Below are positions 48,500 to 57,460 of a stretch of DNA of 61,064 bases, in pieces. The first letter of the stretch is position 1; every line of letters starts with the position of its first letter. The DNA comes from Bacillota bacterium. Its GTDB lineage: Bacteria; Macinerneyibacteriota; Macinerneyibacteria; Macinerneyibacteriales; DSCS01. The notes below the pieces were generated by a model. That model made no database searches. It was not told where the DNA came from and saw nothing but the letters and a program-made list of their open reading frames with translations. The position numbers and the translations under genes are program-made. The DNA lies in assembly GCA_011048995.1 (NCBI GenBank), contig DSCS01000015.1:1-61064 (forward strand). Reading direction: 5' to 3'.

Positions 48500-49908
48500 C
48501 ATTCTCCTTTCCGAAAAAAGACATCTGTAATACGGGCTGCAGCTTCTCCGGCCTTCCACTCTAACATGACATCACTGCCGGGGGACAACCGCCCGGGATC
48601 TTCCACCGCTATGCCGTTTTGACGCACGATCACATACCCCCTTTGTAACGGGTCCAGTGGGCTGGCTCCCTGAAGGCGCCCTCTTTTCTCTGTCAAGCGT
48701 CCTTTTTTTTCATTTAAAAGAAAAAGGATCCGCTCCTGAAGCTGCCCGGCCCGCCTCTCGTTTCGGGAAAGCATCCGCTGAACAGCCATAAGAGGGGCGA
48801 CACGTCCCAGATGAGCGTGAAGCGTCTCCTTACGCTGTTGCTGCCGCAGGAAAAGCTGCCCGGCCCGGAGGGTCATCCTTTGTTCAATACTTCGTTTTTT
48901 TTCTTTTTTCTCTTTGAGCGTATGATCAAGCCGCCTGGACAGTCGAAGTGCCAGCTCATCTGTCCGCAATGCAAGATTATTTAAAATAGTTTCCGGGGAA
49001 CGGCGGAAAAGTCGGCCGGAGAGCTCTTCTATTGTCTTGTCTTTGAAGGAGGCCGTGTTCAGGATTGCTCGGGTCAGGGCATAATGCAGTTTCAAAATTT
49101 TTTGGTTTAAATCCTCAAAAGAGGGAACAGCCGCTTCAGCAGCGGCAGAAGGCGTCTCGGCTCTGAGATCTGCAGCCAAATCTGTCAAGGAGATATCGAT
49201 CTCATGTCCTACCGCCGATATGACAGGGCGGGGCGAAGAAACAACGGCTCTGACGACCCGCTCATCATCAAAAGCGGAAAGATCCTCTTTGCTGCCTCCT
49301 CCGCGGCCCACAATGATCACATCGACTTCCGGACGGGTATAAAGCCGCTGAAGAGCCTCTGTAATACGTGCGGGAGCTTCTTCTCCTTGAACAATACAGG
49401 GGGAAAGAAGGAGAGAAACAAAAGGATTGCGTCTTCGGGCGACTTTAAGAATGTCTCTCAACGCCGCTCCTGAAGGAGATGTCACCACTCCGATGGTCCG
49501 CGGGAAAAACGGGAGGGAACGCTTCCGGCCGGAAGAAAACAACCCTTCTTTTTGAAGTTTTTCCTTGAGCTCTTTCAGTTTCAAACCCTTCATTCCCACT
49601 CCGGCGATATCCAACTCGTCGACCACAAGAGAATAGCGCCCCCCTTCACGATATAGATTGAGTCTTCCCCGGACGATGACACCTGTCCCGTCAGCCATGT
49701 GTTCAGGAAGCAAAGCCGCCCGGCTTCTCCACAGGACGCATTGAATCAGGCTTTTATCATCAAAAAGAGTGAAGTAGATATGACCTGCAGCGCTTTTTTT
49801 ATAATCCCCGATCTCCCCTTCGACATAAACCGGCCCGGGGAAAGAATCTTCCAAAAGATTTCCTATGAGGGCGTTGAGTTCAGAAACGGTATAAGTCTTA
49901 CGCTCCAT
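48499..49908 (-). CDS. xseA: exodeoxyribonuclease VII large subunit
   Basis: 469 residues. An N-terminal OB domain (VEGEIGDYKKSAAGHIYFTL) leads into the XseA catalytic region with GVVTSPSGAALRDI and DVIIVGRGGGSKEDLSAFDDE, and coiled-coil helices up to the C-terminal LQRGYVIVR. It cuts single-stranded DNA to oligonucleotides. ATG 49908 is chosen over TTG 49932; it overlaps the folD stop by 11 bp. Confidence 0.95.
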   Translation of the reverse strand: MERKTYTVSELNALIGNLLEDSFPGPVYVEGEIGDYKKSAAGHIYFTLFDDKSLIQCVLWRSRAALLPEHMADGTGVIVRGRLNLYREGGRYSLVVDELDIAGVGMKGLKLKELKEKLQKEGLFSSGRKRSLPFFPRTIGVVTSPSGAALRDILKVARRRNPFVSLLLSPCIVQGEEAPARITEALQRLYTRPEVDVIIVGRGGGSKEDLSAFDDERVVRAVVSSPRPVISAVGHEIDISLTDLAADLRAETPSAAAEAAVPSFEDLNQKILKLHYALTRAILNTASFKDKTIEELSGRLFRRSPETILNNLALRTDELALRLSRRLDHTLKEKKEKKRSIEQRMTLRAGQLFLRQQQRKETLHAHLGRVAPLMAVQRMLSRNERRAGQLQERILFLLNEKKGRLTEKRGRLQGASPLDPLQRGYVIVRQNGIAVEDPGRLSPGSDVMLEWKAGEAAARITDVFFRKGE

Positions 49909-50731
49909 ACTGCAGCCCGTGAGCCTTGACAAGATTTTTGAAGACAGCCGCTGTGGTCACACTCCCGACTCCACCGGGAACCGGTGTGATTGCCGAGGCC
50001 CGGGTTGATGCTCCCTTAAAATCGACATCTCCTGTTGTTTGGCCCTGAACCAGGTTATAGCCGGCATCGAGGATAACAGCGCCCTCTTTGAAATAATCTT
50101 TTTTTAACAGGTTTGCTTTTCCGACAGCCGCTACAACAATATCTCCCCGCCGTACGACTTCAGCTAAATTCTCTGTCCGTGAATGACACACAGTCACGGT
50201 GGCATGACGGTGAAGAAGGAGCAGGGCCGCAGGCTTTCCCACAATATTGCTTCGTCCGACGACAACGGCTTCTTTTCCTTTGGGGTCAATATCATAGTAA
50301 TCCAGCAGACTCATCAAAGCCTCCGCTGTTGCCGGGAAAAGCCCGGGTTTATTAAAATAGAGTCGCGCAGCGTTGGCTGAGGTCACCCCGTCGATATCTT
50401 TTTCGGGGGCAATCAGCTCCATAAGAGCCTGGGCATCATACTCGCCCGGCAAAGGCTGTTCCAAAAGAATACCGATGATCTCCGGGCGTTTATTCAACCG
50501 GTCGATCAACGATTCGATCTCAGCCTGGGGAACATACGAATCAAAAAGGTACTCTTCAAAAATAATACCCAATTTATGGGCTTGTCTGGTTTTAAACTCA
50601 CGGTAGGCAAGTGAAGCCGGATCATTGCCGGCCTGAATGATCGCCAGGGTCAATTGATGATTACGGGCATACTCAGCCGTTTCTTCATTAAGCCTCCGGG
50701 CAAGAACTTTCCCCTCTAACAAAGTAGCCAT
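49898..50731 (-). CDS. folD: methylenetetrahydrofolate dehydrogenase/cyclohydrolase FolD
   Basis: 277 residues. YREFKTRQAH holds the catalytic Tyr/Lys, EQPLPGEYD the folate loop, VGRSNIVGKPAA the NADP site, and TPVPGGVG the C-terminal signature. The usual PCTP loop is PATAEA here. It interconverts methylene-, methenyl- and formyl-THF, complementing glyA in this window. ATG 50731 is chosen over 50911, since the extra 60 residues have no family match. Confidence 0.93.
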   Translation of the reverse strand: MATLLEGKVLARRLNEETAEYARNHQLTLAIIQAGNDPASLAYREFKTRQAHKLGIIFEEYLFDSYVPQAEIESLIDRLNKRPEIIGILLEQPLPGEYDAQALMELIAPEKDIDGVTSANAARLYFNKPGLFPATAEALMSLLDYYDIDPKGKEAVVVGRSNIVGKPAALLLLHRHATVTVCHSRTENLAEVVRRGDIVVAAVGKANLLKKDYFKEGAVILDAGYNLVQGQTTGDVDFKGASTRASAITPVPGGVGSVTTAAVFKNLVKAHGLQYGA

Positions 50732-51530
50732 TCTTTTCCACCCCCCTGTGTTGAATCCGTTGAATAGACAACGCCCGGCCGGTTTCCGGATCTGCCTCAA
50801 CAAGGACTCCGTTGTACCAGACATCTTCGCAGGCTTCTTTAAATCTGTCAGGCAATGCCGTGGTAAACCTGCGCAAAATAACGTCTTTATCCACCCCGAT
50901 GACAGAATCATAACTGCCCGTCATTCCGGCATCCGTCAGATAAGCAGTAAACCCGTTTAAAATCCTCTCGTCAGCTGTAGGGATATGGGTATGCGTCCCG
51001 ATGACAGCCGTTACTCTCCCTGCCAGAAACCAGCCCATCGCCATCTTTTCCGAAGATGCTTCCGCATGAAAATCACAGAAAATCAACGTTGTCTCTTCTG
51101 CCGCCTCTTTCAGGATCATTTCAGCTTTTTGAAAGGGAGAGTCCAGAGGCTCCATAAAGATCCGGCCCAAAAGATTGAAGATCAGGATCTTGTAGCCCCG
51201 TATTGTCAAACACAGATAATCGCGCCCGGGCGCGCCGTCGGGGTAATTGGCCGGACGCAAGACCCGCTTGTCTTCTTCCAGGACTTCATAAGCTTCTTTT
51301 TGACGCCAGACATGATTCCCGGAGGTGATACATCCGGCCCCGGCTCTGAAAAGCTCATCCACAGTCTTCCTGGTCAGCCCGGTCCCCCCCGCCAGATTCT
51401 CTCCATTGACGATGACCAAATCCACTCCGTGCTCTTTGACAAGCAACGGGGTCAGGGCCCGAAAGGCTTCCCTTCCGGGCCCGCCATAGACATCTCCGAC
51501 AAAAAGAACTCTGAACGGTTTACTTGGCAT
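50688..51530 (-). CDS. ymdB: YmdB-family metallophosphoesterase
   Basis: 280 residues. FVGDVYG at the N-terminus, VNGENLAGG, SGNHVW and the metal-binding GTHTHIPTADE. YmdB-like enzymes hydrolyse 2',3'-cyclic nucleotides. It directly follows rny, as in many genomes, overlapping it by 11 bp, and overlaps folD by 44 bp. ATG 51530 suits the family start (RVLFVGD). Confidence 0.92.
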   Translation of the reverse strand: MPSKPFRVLFVGDVYGGPGREAFRALTPLLVKEHGVDLVIVNGENLAGGTGLTRKTVDELFRAGAGCITSGNHVWRQKEAYEVLEEDKRVLRPANYPDGAPGRDYLCLTIRGYKILIFNLLGRIFMEPLDSPFQKAEMILKEAAEETTLIFCDFHAEASSEKMAMGWFLAGRVTAVIGTHTHIPTADERILNGFTAYLTDAGMTGSYDSVIGVDKDVILRRFTTALPDRFKEACEDVWYNGVLVEADPETGRALSIQRIQHRGVEKNGYFVRGESSCPEA

Positions 51531-53073
51531 ATTCAATATACCGTTTTTCCCTGATGACATTGACTTTGATCATTCCGGGATAATCCAATTCTCCTTCGAT
51601 TTTCTGCGCGATCTCAAGGGCCATCTTGGATGCGTTCATGTCATCCACATCATCCGGAGAGATAATAATACGGATCTCTCTTCCCGCCTGAATGGCAAAG
51701 GCCTTTTCGACCCCTTTGAAACTTTGGGCGATTGCCTCGAGATTCTCAAGCCGCTTGATATACGATTCGATGCTTTCTCTCCGGGCTCCGGGACGTGCCG
51801 CCGATATGGCATCGGCTGCCATGAGCAAAACAGCATAGGGAGAATCAGCTTCTATTTCCGCATGATGGGCCGCGATGGCATTCAGGACAATTGGCTTTTC
51901 TCCATATTTCTTTGCCAGATCGCTTCCGATCTGAGCATGAGTTCCTTCCATTTCAAAATCCACCGCTTTCCCGATATCATGTAAAAGCCCTATTCTTTTG
52001 GCAAGTGCAATATTCAGTTCCAGTTCTCCGGCCATTATTCCCATGACAATGGAGACTTCTTTGCTGTGATTAAGAACATTTTGGCCATAGCTGGTCCTAA
52101 ACTGAAGTCGTCCGATCAGTTTTACGATCTCTTTGTGGACATGGGGAATATTCAAATCGATGACAGTCTTCTCCCCTTCTTCACGTATTTTTTTGTCGAT
52201 CTCTTTTCTGACCTTTTGAACGACATCTTCAATGCGTCCGGGATGAATGCGGCCGTCGACCACAAGCTTCTCTAATGATTGGCGGGCTACTTCACGCCGG
52301 ATGGGGTCAAAACAGGAAAGCGTCACCGCTTCCGGCGTATCATCGATAATAATGTCAACGCCGGTGACACGCTGCAATGTTCTAATGTTTCGTCCTTCTC
52401 GTCCGATGATGCGCCCCTTCATCTCATCGCTGGGCAAAGCCACCACAGAGACTGTATGATCACTTACTGTGTCGACCGCCGTCCGTTGAATGGCTTCGAC
52501 AATGATCTTTGTGGCCTCTTCATCGGCCTTTTCCAGGATCTCCTCCCGGACTTTTTTCGCCAGATGTTCAGCCTCTTCGCGGGAATCCACCGAGACCTTT
52601 TCCATGAAGATCTCCCTGGCCTCTTCACGTGTCAGAGAAGCAATGGAGCTTAATTCGTCCATTTCTTTTTTCCACAGCTCTTCCACTTCCGCCATCTTGC
52701 TCTGAAGAATTTTCTCTTTTTGGGAAAGGTTCCTTTCGGTCTCAGCCAGATCGTTTTCTTTCTTTTCTAGGGACAAGATCCGTTTTTCAAGATTCTCTTC
52801 TTTTTGCATCAGCCGCTGCTCGAACTTTTGCAGCGTTTTGGTTTTCTCATCCTTTTCCTGCTCGAATTTATTACGCATCTCGTACAGTTCGCTTTTTGCC
52901 AGAAGCTGGCCTTCACGCTTGATCGATTCCGCTTCCTTTTGAGCATCGCTCAAAATATGGGCGGCTTGCATTTCAGCGCTTTTTTTATTAAGCTTTCCAA
53001 TGAAGATACGCAGAAAAAACCCGAGGAGAATGCCTGCGGCGACGAAGACAATGTAAAGCAGTATCTCTTGCAT
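51520..53073 (-). CDS. rny: ribonuclease Y
   Basis: 517 residues, typical length. A short N-terminal membrane anchor (about 4-22), a coiled coil to about 200, a KH domain (GRIIGREGRNIRTLQ at about 219-233), then an HD domain with NHSKEVS and HDIGKA at about 365. It starts bulk mRNA decay in many non-enterobacterial groups. ATG 53073 follows GGAGGTGA, an excellent site; the longer frame into the 6S region has no support. Confidence 0.96.
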   Translation of the reverse strand: MQEILLYIVFVAAGILLGFFLRIFIGKLNKKSAEMQAAHILSDAQKEAESIKREGQLLAKSELYEMRNKFEQEKDEKTKTLQKFEQRLMQKEENLEKRILSLEKKENDLAETERNLSQKEKILQSKMAEVEELWKKEMDELSSIASLTREEAREIFMEKVSVDSREEAEHLAKKVREEILEKADEEATKIIVEAIQRTAVDTVSDHTVSVVALPSDEMKGRIIGREGRNIRTLQRVTGVDIIIDDTPEAVTLSCFDPIRREVARQSLEKLVVDGRIHPGRIEDVVQKVRKEIDKKIREEGEKTVIDLNIPHVHKEIVKLIGRLQFRTSYGQNVLNHSKEVSIVMGIMAGELELNIALAKRIGLLHDIGKAVDFEMEGTHAQIGSDLAKKYGEKPIVLNAIAAHHAEIEADSPYAVLLMAADAISAARPGARRESIESYIKRLENLEAIAQSFKGVEKAFAIQAGREIRIIISPDDVDDMNASKMALEIAQKIEGELDYPGMIKVNVIREKRYIEYAK

Positions 53074-53125
53074 GTTCACCTCCATCATGTTATTCCATGA
53101 GGAGCAGCGAGAAAAAATGACAGAG

Positions 53126-53280
53126 AAAAAGCCCGCGACAGAGTGGCGTCCCTTTTTAGTTGAGTCCCTTTTTACAAGTGGGCGCCCTGAGAACGGCTTC
53201 CTGTAACCATTCCACCGCCCGAATGGGGCTCCCAAGGGAAAAATGTTGGCTCAACAAAAATAGGCATCCTCTCATGCCGC
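53126..53280 (-). ncRNA. ssrS: candidate 6S RNA (SsrS)
   Basis: About 150 nt with its own promoter. The predicted 5' end (53280) opens a closing stem: GCGGCA (53280-53275) with TGTCGC (53140-53135), then GAG with CTC and GG with CC. Inner pairs join TTTTT (53260-53256) to AAAAA (53157-53153) and GTTGAG (53255-53250) to CTCAAC (53164-53159). A large bubble (53247-53235 opposite 53178-53168) separates this from an apical stem TGGG-A-GCCC (53234-53226) with GGGC-G-CCCA (53187-53179). This is the 6S layout (closing stem, central bubble, terminal stem-loop) that captures RNA polymerase. Location after zapA is the usual ssrS site. A T-tract (53130-53126) follows GGGC. Confidence 0.75.
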
Positions 53281-53285
53281 AGGCA

Positions 53286-53314
53286 ATTATATGATAACAC
53301 TTTGCCGGTGCTAA
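53286..53314 (-). promoter_or_regulatory. promoter of the 6S-like RNA
   Basis: Minus strand TTAGCA (53314-53309), 17 bp, TATAAT (53291-53286). The consensus -10 puts the start at about 53280, precisely the first base of the closing stem. Confidence 0.65.
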
Positions 53315-53325
53315 TGCAATATAAT

Positions 53326-53589
53326 TCATAGATGTCTCTCTATCGTTTTCTCTATCTCGTCAATTTCATCAACGATCTTTCGATGCTCCTCTTTTAACTC
53401 CCAATATTCTTCTATTACCGTCAGCAGCGCCAAAACTAATACGTCTTTGGAAGTGCCGACACCGGGAACAGACCCGGCTGTTTCGATCTTTTCCTCCAAA
53501 TAGCGGATCATCGCCGCAATCTCTGTGCGGTTCTTGTCCGAACTCACTTTATACGTTTTTCCCAAAATATCAAGTTCTAAGGTATTCAT
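53326..53589 (-). CDS. zapA: cell division protein ZapA
   Basis: 87 residues. Family features: N-terminal strand LELDILGKTYKVSSD, helix with RYLEEKIETAG, and a coiled coil ending IDEIEKTIER. ZapA crosslinks FtsZ filaments. ATG 53589 is preferred over TTG 53604. It is followed by the 6S-like RNA and rny. Confidence 0.88.
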   Translation of the reverse strand: MNTLELDILGKTYKVSSDKNRTEIAAMIRYLEEKIETAGSVPGVGTSKDVLVLALLTVIEEYWELKEEHRKIVDEIDEIEKTIERHL

Positions 53590-53593
53590 CGCC

Positions 53594-53794
53594 TCAAACT
53601 CCAAGGTTCTCCAAGGTATCTAAAATCTTTTTCAGGCGCAGTTTGTCTTTTCGCTGTTCTTCTTCTGCCGCCGCCAGGGATCGCCGCGCTTCGGCTAACT
53701 CACTATCCTTTTCCCTGAACTGACGGCGAAGCTCTTCACATCTCTCAATCAGTCGAAAGACTTTTTCTTCAAGAAGAGCCAGGGACGGATCCAT
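53594..53794 (-). CDS. ZapB-like short coiled-coil protein
   Basis: 66 residues, one continuous charged helix (LLEEKVFRLIERCEELRR, then RKDKLRLKKIL). Sequence is too simple to name, but the size, coiled coil and position between pheT and zapA match ZapB-like division proteins. ATG 53794 follows GAGGTAAAG; its stop touches the zapA start region. Confidence 0.7.
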   Translation of the reverse strand: MDPSLALLEEKVFRLIERCEELRRQFREKDSELAEARRSLAAAEEEQRKDKLRLKKILDTLENLGV

Positions 53795-53797
53795 TCT

Positions 53798-56188
53798 TTA
53801 CCTCAATTCCGCTTGAAATTTCTTTTTCGCACGGTTAATAATTCTTTGGATTATAGCATCGATTTCTTTTTCCGTCAAAGTCCTTTCCTGAGAACGGAAT
53901 GTCAGGGCAAAGGCCAGACTCTTCTTCCCCCGGGGAAGGGTTTTCCCTTCATAGAGGTCAAAAAGCCGGCAGTTCTCAAGAAGAGAGCCGCCTTCACTGA
54001 TAATTTCTTCGGCCAACGCCCCGGCAGGAAGAGCCGAATCGGTGACAAACGCCAAATCATAATAGACCGGAGGATAGATGGAAAAGGGGACAAAAGACCT
54101 TCCTGCCCTGACCTGAGAGGCCAATATCCCGACATGCCCGTATCCGCCCCAGACATCATGACGCAGGTCAAAAAAGCCCGTTAACTCATCGCGCAAGCGC
54201 CCTGTCTCAAAGATCTTCTCATTATTTATGAGATAGACAAAGCCTGTTTCCGGGGCCCACAACGAACGCCGGCTTGCTCTTTTTTCAATATTTCCCGGAA
54301 GAAGTTCACCCAGCAGCCCCTCAAAAACAGCCTTCGTATCATAAAAACCAAGCTCATAGCCCTGAGAAAAGACTGTTTTGGGGGCGTCCCCTGTACAGAG
54401 GAACGAAAGGATCTCTTCTTCACAGTCCGGTGAAGGATAGCCCTTCCCCCACTCGTAGAGGCGGATCTCTTTCATCCCTCTCTTCATATTCAATTCCGCC
54501 GCTTTCAAGAGCCCCAATAGAGGCTCAGGAGTCATATATTCCATCTCCCGGTTCAGGGGATTGGTCACTCTGGGCACTTGTCCGGGTTCATAACCACTTT
54601 TTTTCACCAATTCCTCAGAAATCAGAGGATAAAGATAGACTTCATAAAATCCGTTGGAAAGAAGATGTTTTTCAGCCTTCTCCTTAAAGAGGCTTTTTTT
54701 ATCTGATCTCCCTTTTTTCATCGTCATCTGCGGCAAACTTTCCGGAATCTTGTCATATCCGTAAAACCGGGCCACTTCTTCAATGAGATCGATTTCACGG
54801 GAGATATCCCAATAACGATTTGATGGGACCGTCAGGAGAAGAGTCCCCTCCGTCTTTTTCTCAACATGATACTCCAAGCGCGCAAAAATATCCCGAACCT
54901 CTTCTTCGTTCAGAGAAACTCCTAAATGCCGGGAAACCTGCGAAAGCCGCAGCGGGACGATTCGATGCGGCTGAAAAGCCTCATTTCGCCTCTCCGCAAC
55001 TCCCTTGCATACCGACCCGCCGCTCCATTGGGCAATAAGCTCCGCCGCCCTTAAAGAGGAAACGGAGGCCAAATCAAAATCCATGCCCCGTTCAAACCGA
55101 TAAGAAGAATCGGTTTTCTGATTGTGTTTTTTCGCGGTCATCCGTATCGAAACAGGATCGAAAAGGGCGGCTTCCAAAACAACATCCTTTGTCTGCTCTG
55201 AGATCTCGGAATTTCCACCACCGATAACCCCGGCTAAAGCGATTCCCTGCTTTGTATCGGCTATAACCAGGTCATCGGGAGAAAGCTTTAGTTGCTGGCC
55301 GGCTAAGGTCACAAAAGATTCTTCCGAACCGGCTGTCCGCACAATGATCTTTTCTCCGCGTATTTCATTGCGGTCAAAACCATGAAGAGGCAATCCGTAC
55401 TCCCACATCACATAATTCGTAGCATCGACAATATTGTTGATTCCCCTCAGGCCCACAAGGCCCAGACGCGCCCGGATCTTCAAAGGTGAAGGCTTGACAG
55501 TTACGCCTTGGATCACCCGGGCGGTATAGCGGAGGCATTTTTCCTTCTCCCGGAGCTCAACATCAATACAACGTTCCACAGGAATATCACTTTCCCGGAC
55601 TTCGATCAGCGGCTTTATCAAAGACCGCCCGGCAGCCATCGCCACCTCCCGTGCAATACCGTAAACGGAAAGGCAGTCCGCCCTGTTGGATGTGATCTCG
55701 AAATCAATGACTGTGTCATCCAGGGAAAAATAGGGATGAGCCGGATCACCGGCAACAGGCTCCGGGAGATCTGTCATAAGGCATATGCCGTCTGAATGCT
55801 CTGCCAGCCCAAGCTCCTGAAGCGAGCAAAACATTCCTTCCGATACGACGCCCCTTAATTTGGTCCGTTTAATCTTCAACCCGCCCGAAAGCACGGCTCC
55901 GTGAACGGCCACCGGCACATAAACGTCCGCCTGCACATTCAGGGCAGCCGTAACGATCTGCAGAACCCCCCGCTCCCCCATGTTCACCGAACAGACCTTA
56001 AGTCTATCCGCATCGGGATGAGGCTCTATTTTTGTGATATACCCGATATAAACGTCACGGATCTCTTCTCCGGGCCGGAATATCTCTTCTATGTGAAGCC
56101 CCTGGGATGCCAGGCGCCCTTCGAGGCTTTCTATATCCAATCCTTTAAGGTCAACAAATTCATTCAGCCATTTCCAGGTCACTTTCAT
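53798..56188 (-). CDS. pheT: phenylalanyl-tRNA synthetase beta subunit
   Basis: 796 residues. An EMAP/OB-type tRNA-binding domain (about 40-150), the B3/B4 editing domain, B5 (DNA-binding-like fold) and the catalytic-like core, with the C-terminal anticodon-binding FDX-ACB domain ending near AKKKFQAELR. ATG 56188 is preferred over 56209 because GAGGAG precedes it. 17 bp after pheS. Confidence 0.96.
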   Translation of the reverse strand: MKVTWKWLNEFVDLKGLDIESLEGRLASQGLHIEEIFRPGEEIRDVYIGYITKIEPHPDADRLKVCSVNMGERGVLQIVTAALNVQADVYVPVAVHGAVLSGGLKIKRTKLRGVVSEGMFCSLQELGLAEHSDGICLMTDLPEPVAGDPAHPYFSLDDTVIDFEITSNRADCLSVYGIAREVAMAAGRSLIKPLIEVRESDIPVERCIDVELREKEKCLRYTARVIQGVTVKPSPLKIRARLGLVGLRGINNIVDATNYVMWEYGLPLHGFDRNEIRGEKIIVRTAGSEESFVTLAGQQLKLSPDDLVIADTKQGIALAGVIGGGNSEISEQTKDVVLEAALFDPVSIRMTAKKHNQKTDSSYRFERGMDFDLASVSSLRAAELIAQWSGGSVCKGVAERRNEAFQPHRIVPLRLSQVSRHLGVSLNEEEVRDIFARLEYHVEKKTEGTLLLTVPSNRYWDISREIDLIEEVARFYGYDKIPESLPQMTMKKGRSDKKSLFKEKAEKHLLSNGFYEVYLYPLISEELVKKSGYEPGQVPRVTNPLNREMEYMTPEPLLGLLKAAELNMKRGMKEIRLYEWGKGYPSPDCEEEILSFLCTGDAPKTVFSQGYELGFYDTKAVFEGLLGELLPGNIEKRASRRSLWAPETGFVYLINNEKIFETGRLRDELTGFFDLRHDVWGGYGHVGILASQVRAGRSFVPFSIYPPVYYDLAFVTDSALPAGALAEEIISEGGSLLENCRLFDLYEGKTLPRGKKSLAFALTFRSQERTLTEKEIDAIIQRIINRAKKKFQAELR

Positions 56189-56205
56189 GATTCTTTTCTC
56201 CTCAG

Positions 56206-57216
56206 TCAAATAGTCTTCAGCATGCGTAGATCATTCTCATAAAAATAGCGGATGTCAGGAACTCCGTACATAAGCATTGCCATCCGTTCCAGGCCGAACC
56301 CGAAAGCAAACCCCGACCATCGCTCGGGATCGATGTTCACAGCGCGAAAGACTTCAGGGTCGACCATTCCGGCTCCCCCGATTTCCAGCCAACCGCTTCC
56401 CTTGCATACCGAACAGCCTTTCCCGCCGCAAAAACAGCTCATATAGACTTCAGCGGAAGGTTCCGTAAAAGGGAAAAAAGAGTTATCAAAGCGTGTCTTC
56501 ACCTGAGGGCCGAATAATTCCGTCAAAAAGGCATAGATCACGCCTTTCAGGTCTCCAAAGGTTATTTTTTCGTCCACCGCCAACGCTTCTACCTGATGAA
56601 AGACAGGAGAATGGCTGGCGTCAAGAACATCATTCCGATAAACCCGCCCCGGGGCGATCATATAGATAGGTGGCTTCTGTTCCAGCATGGTCCGGATCTG
56701 CACAGGAGAAGTATGGGTCCGGAGAACCATATTCTTCTTATTAAGGTAAAAGGTGTCCTGCTCGTCCCGGGACGGATGGGTCTCCGGGATATTCAGCGCA
56801 TCAAAACAATGCCAGGCTGTCTCCATTTCGGGGCCCTGCTTGATATCGAAACCCATGCGGATAAAAATATCTTCCATCTGGCAACGCACCGTGGTCAGAG
56901 GATGTACTTTGCCCGGAATCTGTCCCCGTCCGGGCAAAGACCAATCGGGCAGTTTTTTTTGCTCATCACGGCCTGCCTCTTTTTTTTTCTCTTCCAGGCA
57001 TCGTTCCATATAAGCCTTGGTGTCATTGATCGCTTTTCCCAAAGCCTTTTTTTCTTCGGGAGAGGCTTCCTTAAGCTGTTTCATCAGGGCTGTCACAGCG
57101 CTCTTTTTACCAAGAAAACGTACCCTGACTTCATTCCACTCTTCGGAAGAAGTTACGGCGGCACATGATCGGTCAAAATCATCGATTATATTTTTTATTA
57201 TCTCTTTTGCTTTCAT
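56206..57216 (-). CDS. pheS: phenylalanyl-tRNA synthetase alpha subunit
   Basis: 336 residues. N-terminal coiled coil, class II motif 2 with FHQVEALAVDEKI, motif 3 with GFGLERMAML, and a HTSPVQIRTM stretch. It charges tRNA-Phe with PheT. Its ATG shares a base with the RHH gene stop (TAATG), so their translation is coupled. Confidence 0.97.
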   Translation of the reverse strand: MKAKEIIKNIIDDFDRSCAAVTSSEEWNEVRVRFLGKKSAVTALMKQLKEASPEEKKALGKAINDTKAYMERCLEEKKKEAGRDEQKKLPDWSLPGRGQIPGKVHPLTTVRCQMEDIFIRMGFDIKQGPEMETAWHCFDALNIPETHPSRDEQDTFYLNKKNMVLRTHTSPVQIRTMLEQKPPIYMIAPGRVYRNDVLDASHSPVFHQVEALAVDEKITFGDLKGVIYAFLTELFGPQVKTRFDNSFFPFTEPSAEVYMSCFCGGKGCSVCKGSGWLEIGGAGMVDPEVFRAVNIDPERWSGFAFGFGLERMAMLMYGVPDIRYFYENDLRMLKTI

Positions 57217-57410
57217 TATCCTTCATTGACTTTCTGTTTACGTTCCCAGGCTTCTTCTGCCAACATCGCCATTTTATAATTTTTAAGATACTCATCCAGT
57301 ATCACGTTTAATGCCTTTGTCCGGTTTTCAAAAAAATGATCCTCTTTGATAATGCGGTCCAATTCTTCGATCAAATAGGTTGAAATAGCCACTGTCGTCA
57401 ATCTGTGCAT
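57216..57410 (-). CDS. small ribbon-helix-helix DNA-binding protein
   Basis: 64 residues. Predicted strand LTTVAIST, helix YLIEELDRIIKE, turn and helix NRTKALNVILDEYLKNY: the CopG/ParD-type RHH pattern, plus a short charged tail. ATG 57410 is 8 bases after GGAGG; the GTG 9 bases upstream overlaps that site. It heads the pheST operon and has no toxin partner, so an autoregulatory role on its own promoter is the likeliest function. Confidence 0.82.
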   Translation of the reverse strand: MHRLTTVAISTYLIEELDRIIKEDHFFENRTKALNVILDEYLKNYKMAMLAEEAWERKQKVNEG

Positions 57411-57460
57411 GGCAATCACCTCCGTTTATTTATGACATCACCGCCCGGTGTGTCTCCTCC

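Noticed and set aside
50732-50911. 60-residue extension of FolD
   Set aside because: It is the shadow of ymdB, with no family match; the ATG at 50731 is the family start.
53074-53235. 54-residue extension of RNase Y
   Set aside because: It would translate the 6S-like RNA 3' strand; GGAGGTGA precedes the ATG at 53073.
56596-57168. 190-residue plus-strand frame inside pheS
   Set aside because: Antisense shadow of pheS; no support beyond length.
57216-57410. RHH protein as an antitoxin
   Set aside because: No toxin gene adjoins it; the neighbour is pheS, to which it is translationally coupled.
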